From: Anaerolineales bacterium
GTDB taxonomy: Bacteria; Chloroflexota; Anaerolineae; Anaerolineales; Villigracilaceae
Assembly: GCA_017882065.1 (NCBI GenBank)
Contig: JADGQD010000059.1
Span: 1-10,096 of the forward strand
Direction of reading: 5' to 3'
Length of the DNA: 10,096 nucleotides
Part shown: in pieces, positions 1 to 6,376 of the stretch
Layout: each line of letters starts with the position of its first letter
Numbering within the stretch: the stretch's first letter is position 1
The notes under the pieces: generated by a model
What the model was told of the DNA's origin: nothing
Seen by the model: only the letters and a program-made list of their open reading frames with translations
Databases searched by the model: none
Program-made: the position numbers and the translations under genes

Positions 1-759
1 GACAGACCGCATCGAGAGCGATCCGCCCCACACTCTCTCGGCGAAGAAACTGACCGGTTCGCCCGGCTCCTTCGCCCCCAGCACAACCAGCAAGGGCTTG
101 TAATGCTCAGCAGAATTGATCGCCAGCGCAGCCTCGCCTCCTTGCTTGTCGTACTGGATGATCGGTTCGTGGTTATCGTTGAGGATCCACTGTTTGACCT
201 TGCCATCGAATTCCAACGCCCAGTCGTAAGCGGGTCCTTCGAAAACAACCATACGCAGGTTGTGGACGATATTCCCGCTGCCAAGGATCAGTACCCCTTC
301 GTCGCGCAGGGGCTGGAGTTGCCGCCCCAGGTCATAGTGTGCCTGGGCATTTTTATTCACATCCAGGCTCAACTGGAGTACCGGCACATCTGCTTCGGGA
401 AACAGTCGCCTCAGCACCGACCAGGTACCGTGGTCCAGACCCCAGGTCAGGTCCGGAGCGATTCCGTCCGCCTCAACCAGATCCCGGACGCGACGGGCTA
501 ATTCCGGCGAACCGGGCGCAGGATACGTCATCGCGTAGAGTTCGGGCGGGAAGCCGTAGAAGTCATAAATTGTGCGCGGCTTCTCCATTGCGGTGACTTG
601 TGTCCCTTTGGTCTCCCAATGGGCCGAGACGCACAGGATGGCTTTTGGAGGCGGCAGGGCTTTTCCCACCGCCATCCAGGAGCGGCTGAATTCGTTATCT
701 TCGATGGCATTCATCGGGCTGCCATGACCGATAAACAATACGGGCATACGGTTTGTCAT
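1..759 (-). CDS. ygiD: YgiD/LigB-type extradiol dioxygenase (4,5-DOPA dioxygenase-like), 3' end cut by window
   Basis: The minus-strand frame is open for 253 codons from ATG 759 to the window edge. It was identified by reading the strand, because the frame has no stop inside the window. The family (class III extradiol ring-cleaving dioxygenases, DODA/YgiD group) opens catechol-type rings; YgiD itself binds zinc while relatives use Fe(II). Visible motifs are GHGSP (His12), SAHWET (His47), GLDHGTWS (His110), GSGNIVHNLR (His166) and AEHYKPLL (His219). The 12/47 and 12/166 spacings fit the metal-ligand spacing of E. coli YgiD (22/57 and 22/177), and His219 is near the place of its fourth ligand. 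The final visible stretch, GGSLSMRSV, is the usual family C-terminus, so probably about ten residues are missing. The start at 759 is supported by AAGGA at 767-771 with a 7-nt spacer; Met5 is an alternative. It lies 16 nt after the M1 peptidase gene and is the last visible gene of the metal-uptake operon. The physiological substrate is not known from sequence. Confidence 0.93.
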   Translation of the reverse strand, partial: MTNRMPVLFIGHGSPMNAIEDNEFSRSWMAVGKALPPPKAILCVSAHWETKGTQVTAMEKPRTIYDFYGFPPELYAMTYPAPGSPELARRVRDLVEADGIAPDLTWGLDHGTWSVLRRLFPEADVPVLQLSLDVNKNAQAHYDLGRQLQPLRDEGVLILGSGNIVHNLRMVVFEGPAYDWALEFDGKVKQWILNDNHEPIIQYDKQGGEAALAINSAEHYKPLLVVLGAKEPGEPVSFFAERVWGGSLSMRSV

Positions 760-775
760 TTTTAATTCCTTACCG

Positions 776-2305
776 CTAATACGGAATCTGGAAAAATCCT
801 GTGATTAAATCTGAAATATCCGCACTGGTGTGTAACCTCAGGATGCGGAAGAAATCATCCCCCGTGGCGCGTTTCCCAGACATCTGCGCGGCGTAGTCTT
901 TCAGGAAGGCAAAAAAGGCCTCGTCGCCAATCCTCCCGCGCAGCGCTTCCAGGAACTGCGCCCCACGCAGATAGACCGCATTGACGTAAGACCGGAAATC
1001 ATCGTAATAATAAATATCCGTGTCCACCCAGCCGGTCGGCGCGTACGCATCCACACGGAATGCCCACCAGGCAGTCACGGCCGGATGGTTTTTCTCGTAA
1101 AACAGTTTTTCGCTGTAAGTAGCCAGCGCCTCATCCAGCCAGGGCGCCAGCGCCTGGTCATTTCCCACCGATCCGAACCACCACTGGTGAGCGGTCTCAT
1201 GGACGGCGATGGCAATCAGGTACTTGAGCACAGTCCCATCGTAGGCAGTGTAAAAATCGCGGCTCAAGAAAAACAGTCCGTCGTATTCCATCCCATCGTA
1301 AAACGGCGACTCGACAATGCTCAAACTCGGATACGGATACGGGCCAAAGAGTGCACCGAAGGTTCTCAGCGCCTTGGCCGCCTCGTCCAATACTACCCGG
1401 GCCTGGGCTTCTTCTTCACCAAAATAATAACTGGTTACCGTCACACCCTCGGCTGTGGTCGAAGCGGTCTGGTAAGCGCTGCTGGCTGAAAATACGAACG
1501 TGCGGGCATTCTGCAGGAAATAGTGCCAACTCCCGGCAGCCACCTCCGCCGGAGCGCTGGCAGCCAGCGTGACCGGCAGCGTCGGGTCGGTTAGGGTCAG
1601 CGCCACATCGAAGACCGCCGCCTCGTAGGTCAGATGCTCGCCCACCTCCGCGGGCGGGTGCAGCAGCCAACCGCCCCCCTGCGAGTACGGCACGATGAAC
1701 GGGTACCAGTCCACCAGGTTGGTCTGGCGGTCGTTGTAGCCGAAGACGTGGTAAACGTCTGCCGCGGGGAGCTGCAGGTCAAAACGCAGGGATAGGTTCA
1801 GGGTCCCGCCTGGAACGAGCGGCGCAGCCAGCGGGACCTCAAGCCGGTCGCCGTTTAAACTCAGTCCGGTCGCTGCCAGGCCATTGACCGTCAAACTGCC
1901 CAACGTGAAGCAATCCGCCCACAGGTTCGGCTCGACGGCCAGGACGAGTGCAGTGAGCGTCCCACCAGTGGCATTCTGGTAAAAGATGGACTCACCCACC
2001 GTCAGGAAATGAGCGGCATAATCCAACATGGCGTTCAGGGTATAGCGGGAGGGAACAAAGCCCGGTGCGGGGAGCTGCGTGGATGTTGGTGCAGGAGGAA
2101 CGGTTGCGGTGACAGTAGTACCCGGTTCCAGCACGGGTATCATAGGAGTGTTTGCCGGTGGGCTAAAAGGCGTTGGCGAGGGCCAGGCATTCGGGTTGGG
2201 TGGTACAGTCGGACCGATGGCGGTCGGGGCAGACGGGCCGGGGACAGTGCAGGCAGTGAGAAGGAAGAGAAACGCAACCAGGTTGTAAGGAGCGCCGTGG
2301 AGCAT
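776..2305 (-). CDS. M1-family (gluzincin) metallopeptidase lipoprotein
   Basis: This 509-residue protein is a probable surface-anchored zinc aminopeptidase-like enzyme. Residues 1-19 form a lipoprotein signal with lipobox LLTAC (Cys19), followed by a Pro/Thr/Ser-rich tether to about residue 85. Residues about 90-290 match the beta-rich N-terminal M1 region. The catalytic domain shows HETAH at 369-373 and the third zinc ligand Glu392 in WLDEALATYSE, giving the HEXXH-18-E pattern of M1 enzymes. Tyr445 in YLRGAQFL fits the conserved catalytic Tyr, and Tyr440 fits the second Tyr seen in LTA4 hydrolase. The substrate-anchoring GxMEN motif appears as GMEYDG (339-343), and the usual NEG is DEA. The protein is shorter than classical M1 aminopeptidases and lacks the large C-terminal helical domain. 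A longer frame reaches 2485, but ATG 2305 is preferred: it directly precedes the signal peptide, has GGAAG at 2317-2321, and lies 2 nt after the permease stop. Its location with a metal importer suggests zinc-linked expression (inference). Confidence 0.92.
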   Translation of the reverse strand: MLHGAPYNLVAFLFLLTACTVPGPSAPTAIGPTVPPNPNAWPSPTPFSPPANTPMIPVLEPGTTVTATVPPAPTSTQLPAPGFVPSRYTLNAMLDYAAHFLTVGESIFYQNATGGTLTALVLAVEPNLWADCFTLGSLTVNGLAATGLSLNGDRLEVPLAAPLVPGGTLNLSLRFDLQLPAADVYHVFGYNDRQTNLVDWYPFIVPYSQGGGWLLHPPAEVGEHLTYEAAVFDVALTLTDPTLPVTLAASAPAEVAAGSWHYFLQNARTFVFSASSAYQTASTTAEGVTVTSYYFGEEEAQARVVLDEAAKALRTFGALFGPYPYPSLSIVESPFYDGMEYDGLFFLSRDFYTAYDGTVLKYLIAIAVHETAHQWWFGSVGNDQALAPWLDEALATYSEKLFYEKNHPAVTAWWAFRVDAYAPTGWVDTDIYYYDDFRSYVNAVYLRGAQFLEALRGRIGDEAFFAFLKDYAAQMSGKRATGDDFFRILRLHTSADISDLITGFFQIPY

Positions 2306-2307
2306 AT

Positions 2308-3162
2308 TTATCTTTTCTTCCACACCACTCCCCGGCGCGGTTGGAAAAGAAAAACCAGCAGGAAAATAGCGGTGGCCGTCAGCACAATGGCCGAGCCGGA
2401 AACAATGTTGAAGTAGTAACTCAGATAGAGGCCGGTCACCGCTGAGAATGCTCCGATGGCAGCCGAAACGAGCATCCCCTGCCATAGGCGGCGGGTTAGC
2501 AGCGAGGCAGTGGCCGCCGGAGTGACCAGCATCGCCACCATTAGCGCCACGCCAACCGTCTGCATGGCTACGGAAACGGTCAGCGCCATCAGGATGAGCA
2601 GGATATTGTTCAGCAGTCCAGACGGAAGGCGCAGGGTGGCCGCCAGGACCGGGTCGAAGGACAAGACCAGAAACTCTTTGTAGAAGAGGAAGATCGTCAG
2701 CAGCACCACCCCGCCGAAGACAGATGTCAGGACCAGGTCGCGGGTCGAGACGCCGAGCACGTTGCCGAACAGGAAATGGCTCAGGTCAACGCTGTAACTG
2801 CGGACGGTGGAAATCAGGGCGATGCCGAGGGCGAACATACTGGCAAACAGGATGCCGATAGCAGTATCTTCGCGGATCTCGGCATGTTTGGAGATGCGTC
2901 CCACTGCCAGCGCCACCAGCACTGCTGCGCCGAGCGCCCACCAGAAAAGGGTATCCCGGCTGCCACCGCTGAGCAGGTAGCCAAGCGCCACGCCCGGCAG
3001 GACGGCATGTGCCAGGGCATCCCCGAAGAAGGCCATGCCGCGTAAGACAACGTACACACCCACCACCGCACACACCACGCCGACGATGACCGACGCCACC
3101 AGCCCACGCAGCATGAAGTCATAGGAGAAAGGCTGGAGGAAAATATTGAACAGGTTATTCAT
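2308..3162 (-). CDS. znuB: Zn/Mn-type metal ABC transporter, membrane permease (ABC-3 family)
   Basis: This 284-residue integral membrane protein is the permease of a divalent-metal importer in the ZnuB/MntB/TroC (ABC-3) family. Hydrophobic segments from about residue 18 to 272 suggest eight or nine helices. Conserved family stretches are visible: RGMAFFGDALAHAVLPGVAL (41-60), REDTAIGILFAS (97-108), and a segment at 203-218 with VGVALMVAMLVTPAAT. The early Gly-Asp-Ala-Leu-Ala-His block is a hallmark of the family. An in-frame ATG exists at 3216, but ATG 3162 is chosen. It has a strong purine-rich SD (3164-3175), gives the normal family N-terminus, and avoids a long overlap with the ATPase gene. 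The start lies inside the end of the ATPase gene (8-nt overlap), implying translational coupling. Zinc versus manganese or iron cannot be decided from the permease; the symbol rests on the neighbouring binding protein. Confidence 0.94.
   Translation of the reverse strand: MNNLFNIFLQPFSYDFMLRGLVASVIVGVVCAVVGVYVVLRGMAFFGDALAHAVLPGVALGYLLSGGSRDTLFWWALGAAVLVALAVGRISKHAEIREDTAIGILFASMFALGIALISTVRSYSVDLSHFLFGNVLGVSTRDLVLTSVFGGVVLLTIFLFYKEFLVLSFDPVLAATLRLPSGLLNNILLILMALTVSVAMQTVGVALMVAMLVTPAATASLLTRRLWQGMLVSAAIGAFSAVTGLYLSYYFNIVSGSAIVLTATAIFLLVFLFQPRRGVVWKKR
2311..2321 (-). promoter_or_regulatory. Ribosome binding site of the M1 peptidase, inside the permease 3' end
   Basis: The purine run GGAAGAAAAGA is both the last codons of the permease (Trp-Lys-Lys-Arg, then TAA) and a Shine-Dalgarno-like sequence for ATG 2305. 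It decides the peptidase start against the upstream in-frame ATG at 2485 and links translation of the two genes. Confidence 0.6.
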
Positions 3163-3964
3163 GCTCTTCTTCCCCGTCACAGCAGGTATCGGCCAGGGTG
3201 GTCGTGCCGTCCGCACCCCGGATCAACTGGGCATGACCACCGTAAGCGCGCAGCAGGTTCTCGCTGGTCAGCACATCCTGCGGCGACCCAAAACGGACCA
3301 GCTTATGGTTGAGGAGCATGACGCGGTCAAAGTGGCTGGCGGCCTGTCCCAGGTCGTGGGTGGCAACCATGACGGTGATCTTCTGCTGGCGCAGTTTATC
3401 CAGCAGGGACAAAATCGCTTCCTGCGAGGGTGTGTCCAGGCCATTGAGCGGCTCGTCCATCAGCACCAGTTCAGCCTCCTGCGCCAGGGCGCGCGCCAGA
3501 AATGTGCGCTGCTGCTGCCCGCCGGAGAGTTCACCAATCTGACGGTTCGCCAATGGTTCCATGCCCACCGCTTCGAGCGCGGTGTGGACGGTATCCCAGT
3601 CAGCGCGGCGCGGCCAGCGGAAAAAGCCCACCTGCCCGATGCGGCCCATCATCACCACATCGGCCACGCTGGCCGGGAAGCGCCAGTCCACCTGGCTGCG
3701 CTGGGGCACGTAAGCGATGCAAATGTGCCCGCGCGGGCCGTAGCCCGAGATTTTCACCTCACCCGAAGTGGGTGGCAGTACTCCCGCCACCACCTTGAAC
3801 AGGGTGCTTTTCCCGGCTCCGTTCGGTCCCACCACTGCCACGCGTTCCCCGGCGTGCAGGTGAAAAGTAATATCTTCCAGCGCTTCGCGTCCCTCGTAAC
3901 TGACGGAAAGGTGCAGGACGTCCAGAATAGGTTGGTCAGGTTGGTGGTGGGTGCGAGGATACAT
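3155..3964 (-). CDS. znuC: Zn/Mn-type metal ABC transporter, ATP-binding subunit
   Basis: This 269-residue cytoplasmic ATPase would power the permease encoded next to it. All ABC ATPase motifs are intact: Walker A GPNGAGKST (46-54), Q-loop Gln88 in YVPQRSQVDWRFP, signature LSGGQ (146-150), Walker B ending LVLMDE (167-171), D-loop Leu176-Asp177, and switch His203 in ATHD. The YVPQRSQVDWRFP stretch is typical of the metal-importer branch (ZnuC/MntB/TroB). The start ATG at 3964 shares one base with the TAA of the binding-protein gene (TAATG), a coupled arrangement; no strong separate SD is seen. The C-terminal tail after residue 245 carries Cys260-Cys261 and a terminal Asp-Gly-Glu-Glu-Glu-His-Glu cluster. 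That cluster could touch metal, or it may simply reflect the DNA being used as the permease SD. Metal specificity is inferred, not shown. Confidence 0.95.
   Translation of the reverse strand: MYPRTHHQPDQPILDVLHLSVSYEGREALEDITFHLHAGERVAVVGPNGAGKSTLFKVVAGVLPPTSGEVKISGYGPRGHICIAYVPQRSQVDWRFPASVADVVMMGRIGQVGFFRWPRRADWDTVHTALEAVGMEPLANRQIGELSGGQQQRTFLARALAQEAELVLMDEPLNGLDTPSQEAILSLLDKLRQQKITVMVATHDLGQAASHFDRVMLLNHKLVRFGSPQDVLTSENLLRAYGGHAQLIRGADGTTTLADTCCDGEEEHE
3164..3175 (-). promoter_or_regulatory. Ribosome binding site of the metal permease, inside the ATPase 3' end
   Basis: The purine run GGGGAAGAAGAG, read on the minus strand, ends one base before ATG 3162. It also encodes the acidic tail of the ATPase. 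It supports ATG 3162 over the in-frame ATG at 3216, and the resulting 8-nt gene overlap suggests translational coupling. Confidence 0.65.
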
Positions 3965-4869
3965 TATCTCAAGGCTTCCACAATCGCTTTGACATTATAT
4001 CGCATGAACTCCAGGTAACTCGCCGCCGGGCCGCCGGAGGCGGTCAGTGTAGCATGGTAAATCCACACAGACTTTATGCCGGTATCCGCGGCAATCTGGT
4101 CTGCCAGAGTCTGGTTGACAGCTTCGCTCACGAACACCGCTCGGACCCCCGACTGGCGGATTTTATCTTCGAGCGCGGCCAACTCCCGGGCCGAAGGTGC
4201 GGCTTCAGAGCTGAACGAACCGGTAATTGTGCCTTCCTGTGTAAAACCGTACTGCGCCGCGAAATAGCCCAGCACCGCGTGGTCCGCTACCAGCAGACGG
4301 TTTTGCGGCGGGATTTGCGCCACCTCAGAGCGGATCCAGGTATCGAGGTCGCGCAGCGAGGCAATATAGACAACGGCGTTGGCCTGGTAATCGGCAGCGT
4401 GTGCCGGGTCCGCCGCGGACAGAGCCGCGGCGATGTTCTGCGTCCAGGTGATGACGTTGTTCGGGTCCATCCAGGTATGCGGGTCACCGGTAGCCTGATC
4501 ACTGCCCGGCAGCGCCAGAAGTGTTATCCCCGCCGAAACTTCGACGAGTTTGCCCGTCGCTCCGGTGCTTTCCAGCAGCGGCTGGAGAAATCCCTCCAAC
4601 CCGGCTCCGTTGGAAAAGATAATCCGAGCATCTGCGAGGGCGGCGGCGTCCTGCGGGCGCGGCTGGAAGTCGTGCGGGTCAGTACCGACGGGCATCAGGA
4701 TGGTCAGGGCTATGGTATCCCCGCCCACCTGGCTGACAACATCGCCCACGATGCTGGTCGTCGCCAGGACTCTGAGCTTGCCGCCGGTCGCTGTGGGACC
4801 TCTGCCGCCACAGGAGGAAACAGACGGGACTAACAAAAGAACCAGCACCAGAATCGTTTTTCGAAACAT
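3964..4869 (-). CDS. znuA: Metal ABC transporter substrate-binding lipoprotein (cluster A-I, ZnuA/TroA type)
   Basis: This 301-residue lipoprotein captures a divalent metal outside the membrane and delivers it to the permease. The signal peptide (about residues 4-19) ends in lipobox VSSC with Cys20. The family core begins at KLRVLATTSIVGD (31-43). Metal-ligand candidates are His66 (TDPHDFQP), His131 (GDPHTWMDP) and His197 (ADHAVLGYFA). Histidine at the third place, where Mn-binding PsaA has Glu205, matches TroA and ZnuA and favours zinc. There is no His-rich loop between the first two ligands, unlike many ZnuA proteins. A gapless comparison of the C-terminal segment with PsaA (from memory) puts Ala273 at the fourth-ligand Asp, with His272 beside it. 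An ATG at 4920 is in frame, but ATG 4869 is preferred because it starts the signal peptide and has GGAGA (4875-4879) with a 5-nt spacer. The 4920 start would also place the inverted repeat at 4884-4918 inside the coding region. It is the first gene of the importer operon. Confidence 0.94.
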   Translation of the reverse strand: MFRKTILVLVLLLVPSVSSCGGRGPTATGGKLRVLATTSIVGDVVSQVGGDTIALTILMPVGTDPHDFQPRPQDAAALADARIIFSNGAGLEGFLQPLLESTGATGKLVEVSAGITLLALPGSDQATGDPHTWMDPNNVITWTQNIAAALSAADPAHAADYQANAVVYIASLRDLDTWIRSEVAQIPPQNRLLVADHAVLGYFAAQYGFTQEGTITGSFSSEAAPSARELAALEDKIRQSGVRAVFVSEAVNQTLADQIAADTGIKSVWIYHATLTASGGPAASYLEFMRYNVKAIVEALR

Positions 4870-4883
4870 GAAAATCTCCAATA

Positions 4884-4918
4884 GACAAAATCGGAACGAA
4901 GCGCGTTCCGATTTTGTC
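4884..4918. promoter_or_regulatory. Perfect 15-bp inverted repeat upstream of the metal-uptake operon (candidate metalloregulator operator)
   Basis: The arms GACAAAATCGGAACG (4884-4898) and CGTTCCGATTTTGTC (4904-4918) are exact reverse complements around a 5-nt centre. The repeat fills the gap between the end of the upstream gene (4946) and the binding-protein start (4869), and ends just before the SD. Placement and perfection suggest an operator for a Fur/Zur- or DtxR/MntR-type regulator, or a leader hairpin. I cannot match it to a known box with confidence. The A-run before and T-run after a GC-rich core also resemble a bidirectional terminator. Against that reading, no good promoter could then lie between it and the start codon. 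Confidence 0.6.
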
Positions 4919-4945
4919 AAAAATCAGATGGCAAAACAATCGCTG

Positions 4946-5494
4946 TCAATTATTCTCCAATTCAGCTGCCTCGTCCGGGCCGAGTTCCTTGCGAAGAAAA
5001 ACATATGCACCAGCAGAACTCTCATCTCTTGGCCCGACCATCTGACGTTGTGGTAGGACATTGACTACATCCCAACCTTCCAGACCGGCATCATTCAGAG
5101 CATAAATTTGAATACCACCATCAGAGGCATCATTCCACATAAACTCGGCGGCAGATAGACGGATGACTTTATACAAGAAGACTTTCTTGCCTTTCTTGAG
5201 ACGTTCCCTGGCAGACTCTAACAGCTTTTGGCTGGCAAAGCGCTGTTCGGCCTCAATCTGTGAGCGTATACGCTGGGTCTCCGGATCTGCCAAAATTTCA
5301 CTGGCAGTTTTCTGGATATCATCAATGTCGCTTTGTTTAGCGATCAAAAGATATTCCAACCCACGCCGGTCACCCAATTCAATCAGCCCTTCAGCGGCAT
5401 CCATCTGGTCCAGCCAGTCTTCGCTCTCGTTCATAATTTCGAACAGGCTTTCAACATCCCGCATGGAAACAAGATTATCAACAGCAGATTTCAT
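4946..5494 (-). CDS. HEAT-like / DUF4177-like two-part protein of unknown function
   Basis: This 182-residue protein has no signal peptide or membrane segment and is probably cytoplasmic. Residues 1-70 are predicted helical with a HEAT-repeat look: a first helical pair around SMRDVESLFEIMNES, then MDAAEGLIELGDRRGLEYLL, then a third helix ending at about 70. Residues 72-104 are a charged, coiled-coil-like linker. Residues 105-171 resemble DUF4177: a strand with FLYKVIRL, the LNDAGLEGWDVVNVLP block (133-148), and a closing AYVFLRKEL strand. The GLEGWDVV plus hydrophobic strand pattern is the main support. The function is unknown. The start is firm, with AGGAGG at 5500-5505 and a 5-nt spacer. 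The stop lies 76 nt before the metal-binding lipoprotein gene, so it could be cotranscribed with it, but the inverted repeat between them argues for separate control. Confidence 0.85.
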   Translation of the reverse strand: MKSAVDNLVSMRDVESLFEIMNESEDWLDQMDAAEGLIELGDRRGLEYLLIAKQSDIDDIQKTASEILADPETQRIRSQIEAEQRFASQKLLESARERLKKGKKVFLYKVIRLSAAEFMWNDASDGGIQIYALNDAGLEGWDVVNVLPQRQMVGPRDESSAGAYVFLRKELGPDEAAELENN

Positions 5495-5566
5495 TCTTTC
5501 CTCCTCTGTTTTCTCAATCGAATAGAGATGAGTTACGAGTGCATCCCTTCAATGCACAACTGCATT

Positions 5567-6343
5567 TTACTGCAAATAAATAGAGAGCGGCCCGTTCGAA
5601 TCAATCATAGCCTGCAATTCCGCATACGGGATGGTGACGATCTGCGGGCCAGCCGCATACGCCGCAACCAGATATTCGTCAAAGGTGATGACCAGCCCAT
5701 CCGCCGAGATGTTCCAACTCTGGTAATTGTCCGGCAGCGGATCAGCGCCGGTTACGGAGGCGTCAAAGGCGATATCGCGCCCTTCCAGTTCGGTTTTGCA
5801 ATAATCCGATAGCACTTGCAGATAATTCGTTCCGGGCAGGAACAACTGGTCCAGACTGACCTGGTGACCGGTAGCCAGGTTAAAGGTGAATGCCCTGCTG
5901 TAATGATACGGATGCGCTGCACCGTCGTGATAGCTGTCAACGTCAAATTTTAAACTGAGGATGTCGCTCCACGGAGAGACAAGGGAATATTTCAGGTCAA
6001 AAAAACTGCCCATCGCAATCGGCATATTGGATTCGCCAGCCAGGCTCTGTTTGAAACCATCCACTGCCTGCTGAACAAGAGCCGCCGTCTGCTGGTTGAA
6101 TTGTTGCACGCGTGGATCATTGCTGTCTGCCAGAAGAGGGACCTGCGCCGTGAGCGTATAGACCGGTGACGCACTCGTTTCACTAATCGTTGTGAAGGTC
6201 AGCGTAAGGCTCTGGCTGACGGGTGGCAAGGTCGGCGTGAGAATGGGAGCAACGGGTGTTGAAAAGACATCGCAGGACAAGAGTCCAATCAGCGCCAAGA
6301 GAAATAGAAACCGGATCAGAAATTTTCGAAAGTTGTTTTTCAT
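5567..6343 (-). CDS. DUF3298-domain (RsiV-like) lipoprotein
   Basis: This 258-residue predicted lipoprotein has a positively charged N-terminus, a hydrophobic core at 8-23, and lipobox LLSC with Cys24. A short Pro/Thr-rich tether to about residue 42 follows. Residues 45-135 resemble the DUF4163-like part that often precedes DUF3298. Residues 136-245 fit DUF3298: SYHDGAAHPYHYSRAFTFN (137-155), then GHQVSLDQLF, and the closing FDEYLVAAYAAGPQIVTIPY (221-240). The same architecture occurs in the extracellular part of the B. subtilis anti-sigma factor RsiV and in peptidoglycan deacetylase PdaC. No transmembrane anti-sigma portion, deacetylase domain or sigma-factor gene is seen here, so those roles should not be assumed. 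ATG 6343 is the only sensible start for the signal peptide, with a moderate SD (GGAAAG) about 8 nt upstream. It follows the exonuclease gene after 33 nt, likely in the same transcript. Confidence 0.88.
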   Translation of the reverse strand: MKNNFRKFLIRFLFLLALIGLLSCDVFSTPVAPILTPTLPPVSQSLTLTFTTISETSASPVYTLTAQVPLLADSNDPRVQQFNQQTAALVQQAVDGFKQSLAGESNMPIAMGSFFDLKYSLVSPWSDILSLKFDVDSYHDGAAHPYHYSRAFTFNLATGHQVSLDQLFLPGTNYLQVLSDYCKTELEGRDIAFDASVTGADPLPDNYQSWNISADGLVITFDEYLVAAYAAGPQIVTIPYAELQAMIDSNGPLSIYLQ

Positions 6344-6376
6344 GCAATTTGCTTTCCGTGGAAAGATGCCAGCTGA

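Noticed and set aside
3146..4018. A 290-codon plus-strand open frame opposite the ATPase gene.
   Set aside because: It runs antisense across an ATPase with every motif intact; its predicted protein is low-complexity, His/Arg-rich and unlike any family I know.
4054..4833. A 259-codon plus-strand open frame opposite the metal-binding lipoprotein.
   Set aside because: It is antisense to a clear family member, its translation is Arg/Gly-rich without recognisable domains, and no SD or promoter supports it.
4921..4949. TTGACA on the minus strand (4944-4949) overlapping the stop codon of the HEAT/DUF4177-like gene, as a -35 box for the metal operon.
   Set aside because: At 16-18 nt spacing the -10 candidates are TGATTT, CTGATT and GATTTT, all poor. 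It may be real if an activator helps, but the sequence alone does not support a promoter call.
5539..5557. Short inverted repeat GTGCAT/ATGCAC with a 7-nt loop after the DUF3298 lipoprotein gene.
   Set aside because: Six base pairs and no following T-run on either strand make it too weak for a terminator, and no operator family is recognised.
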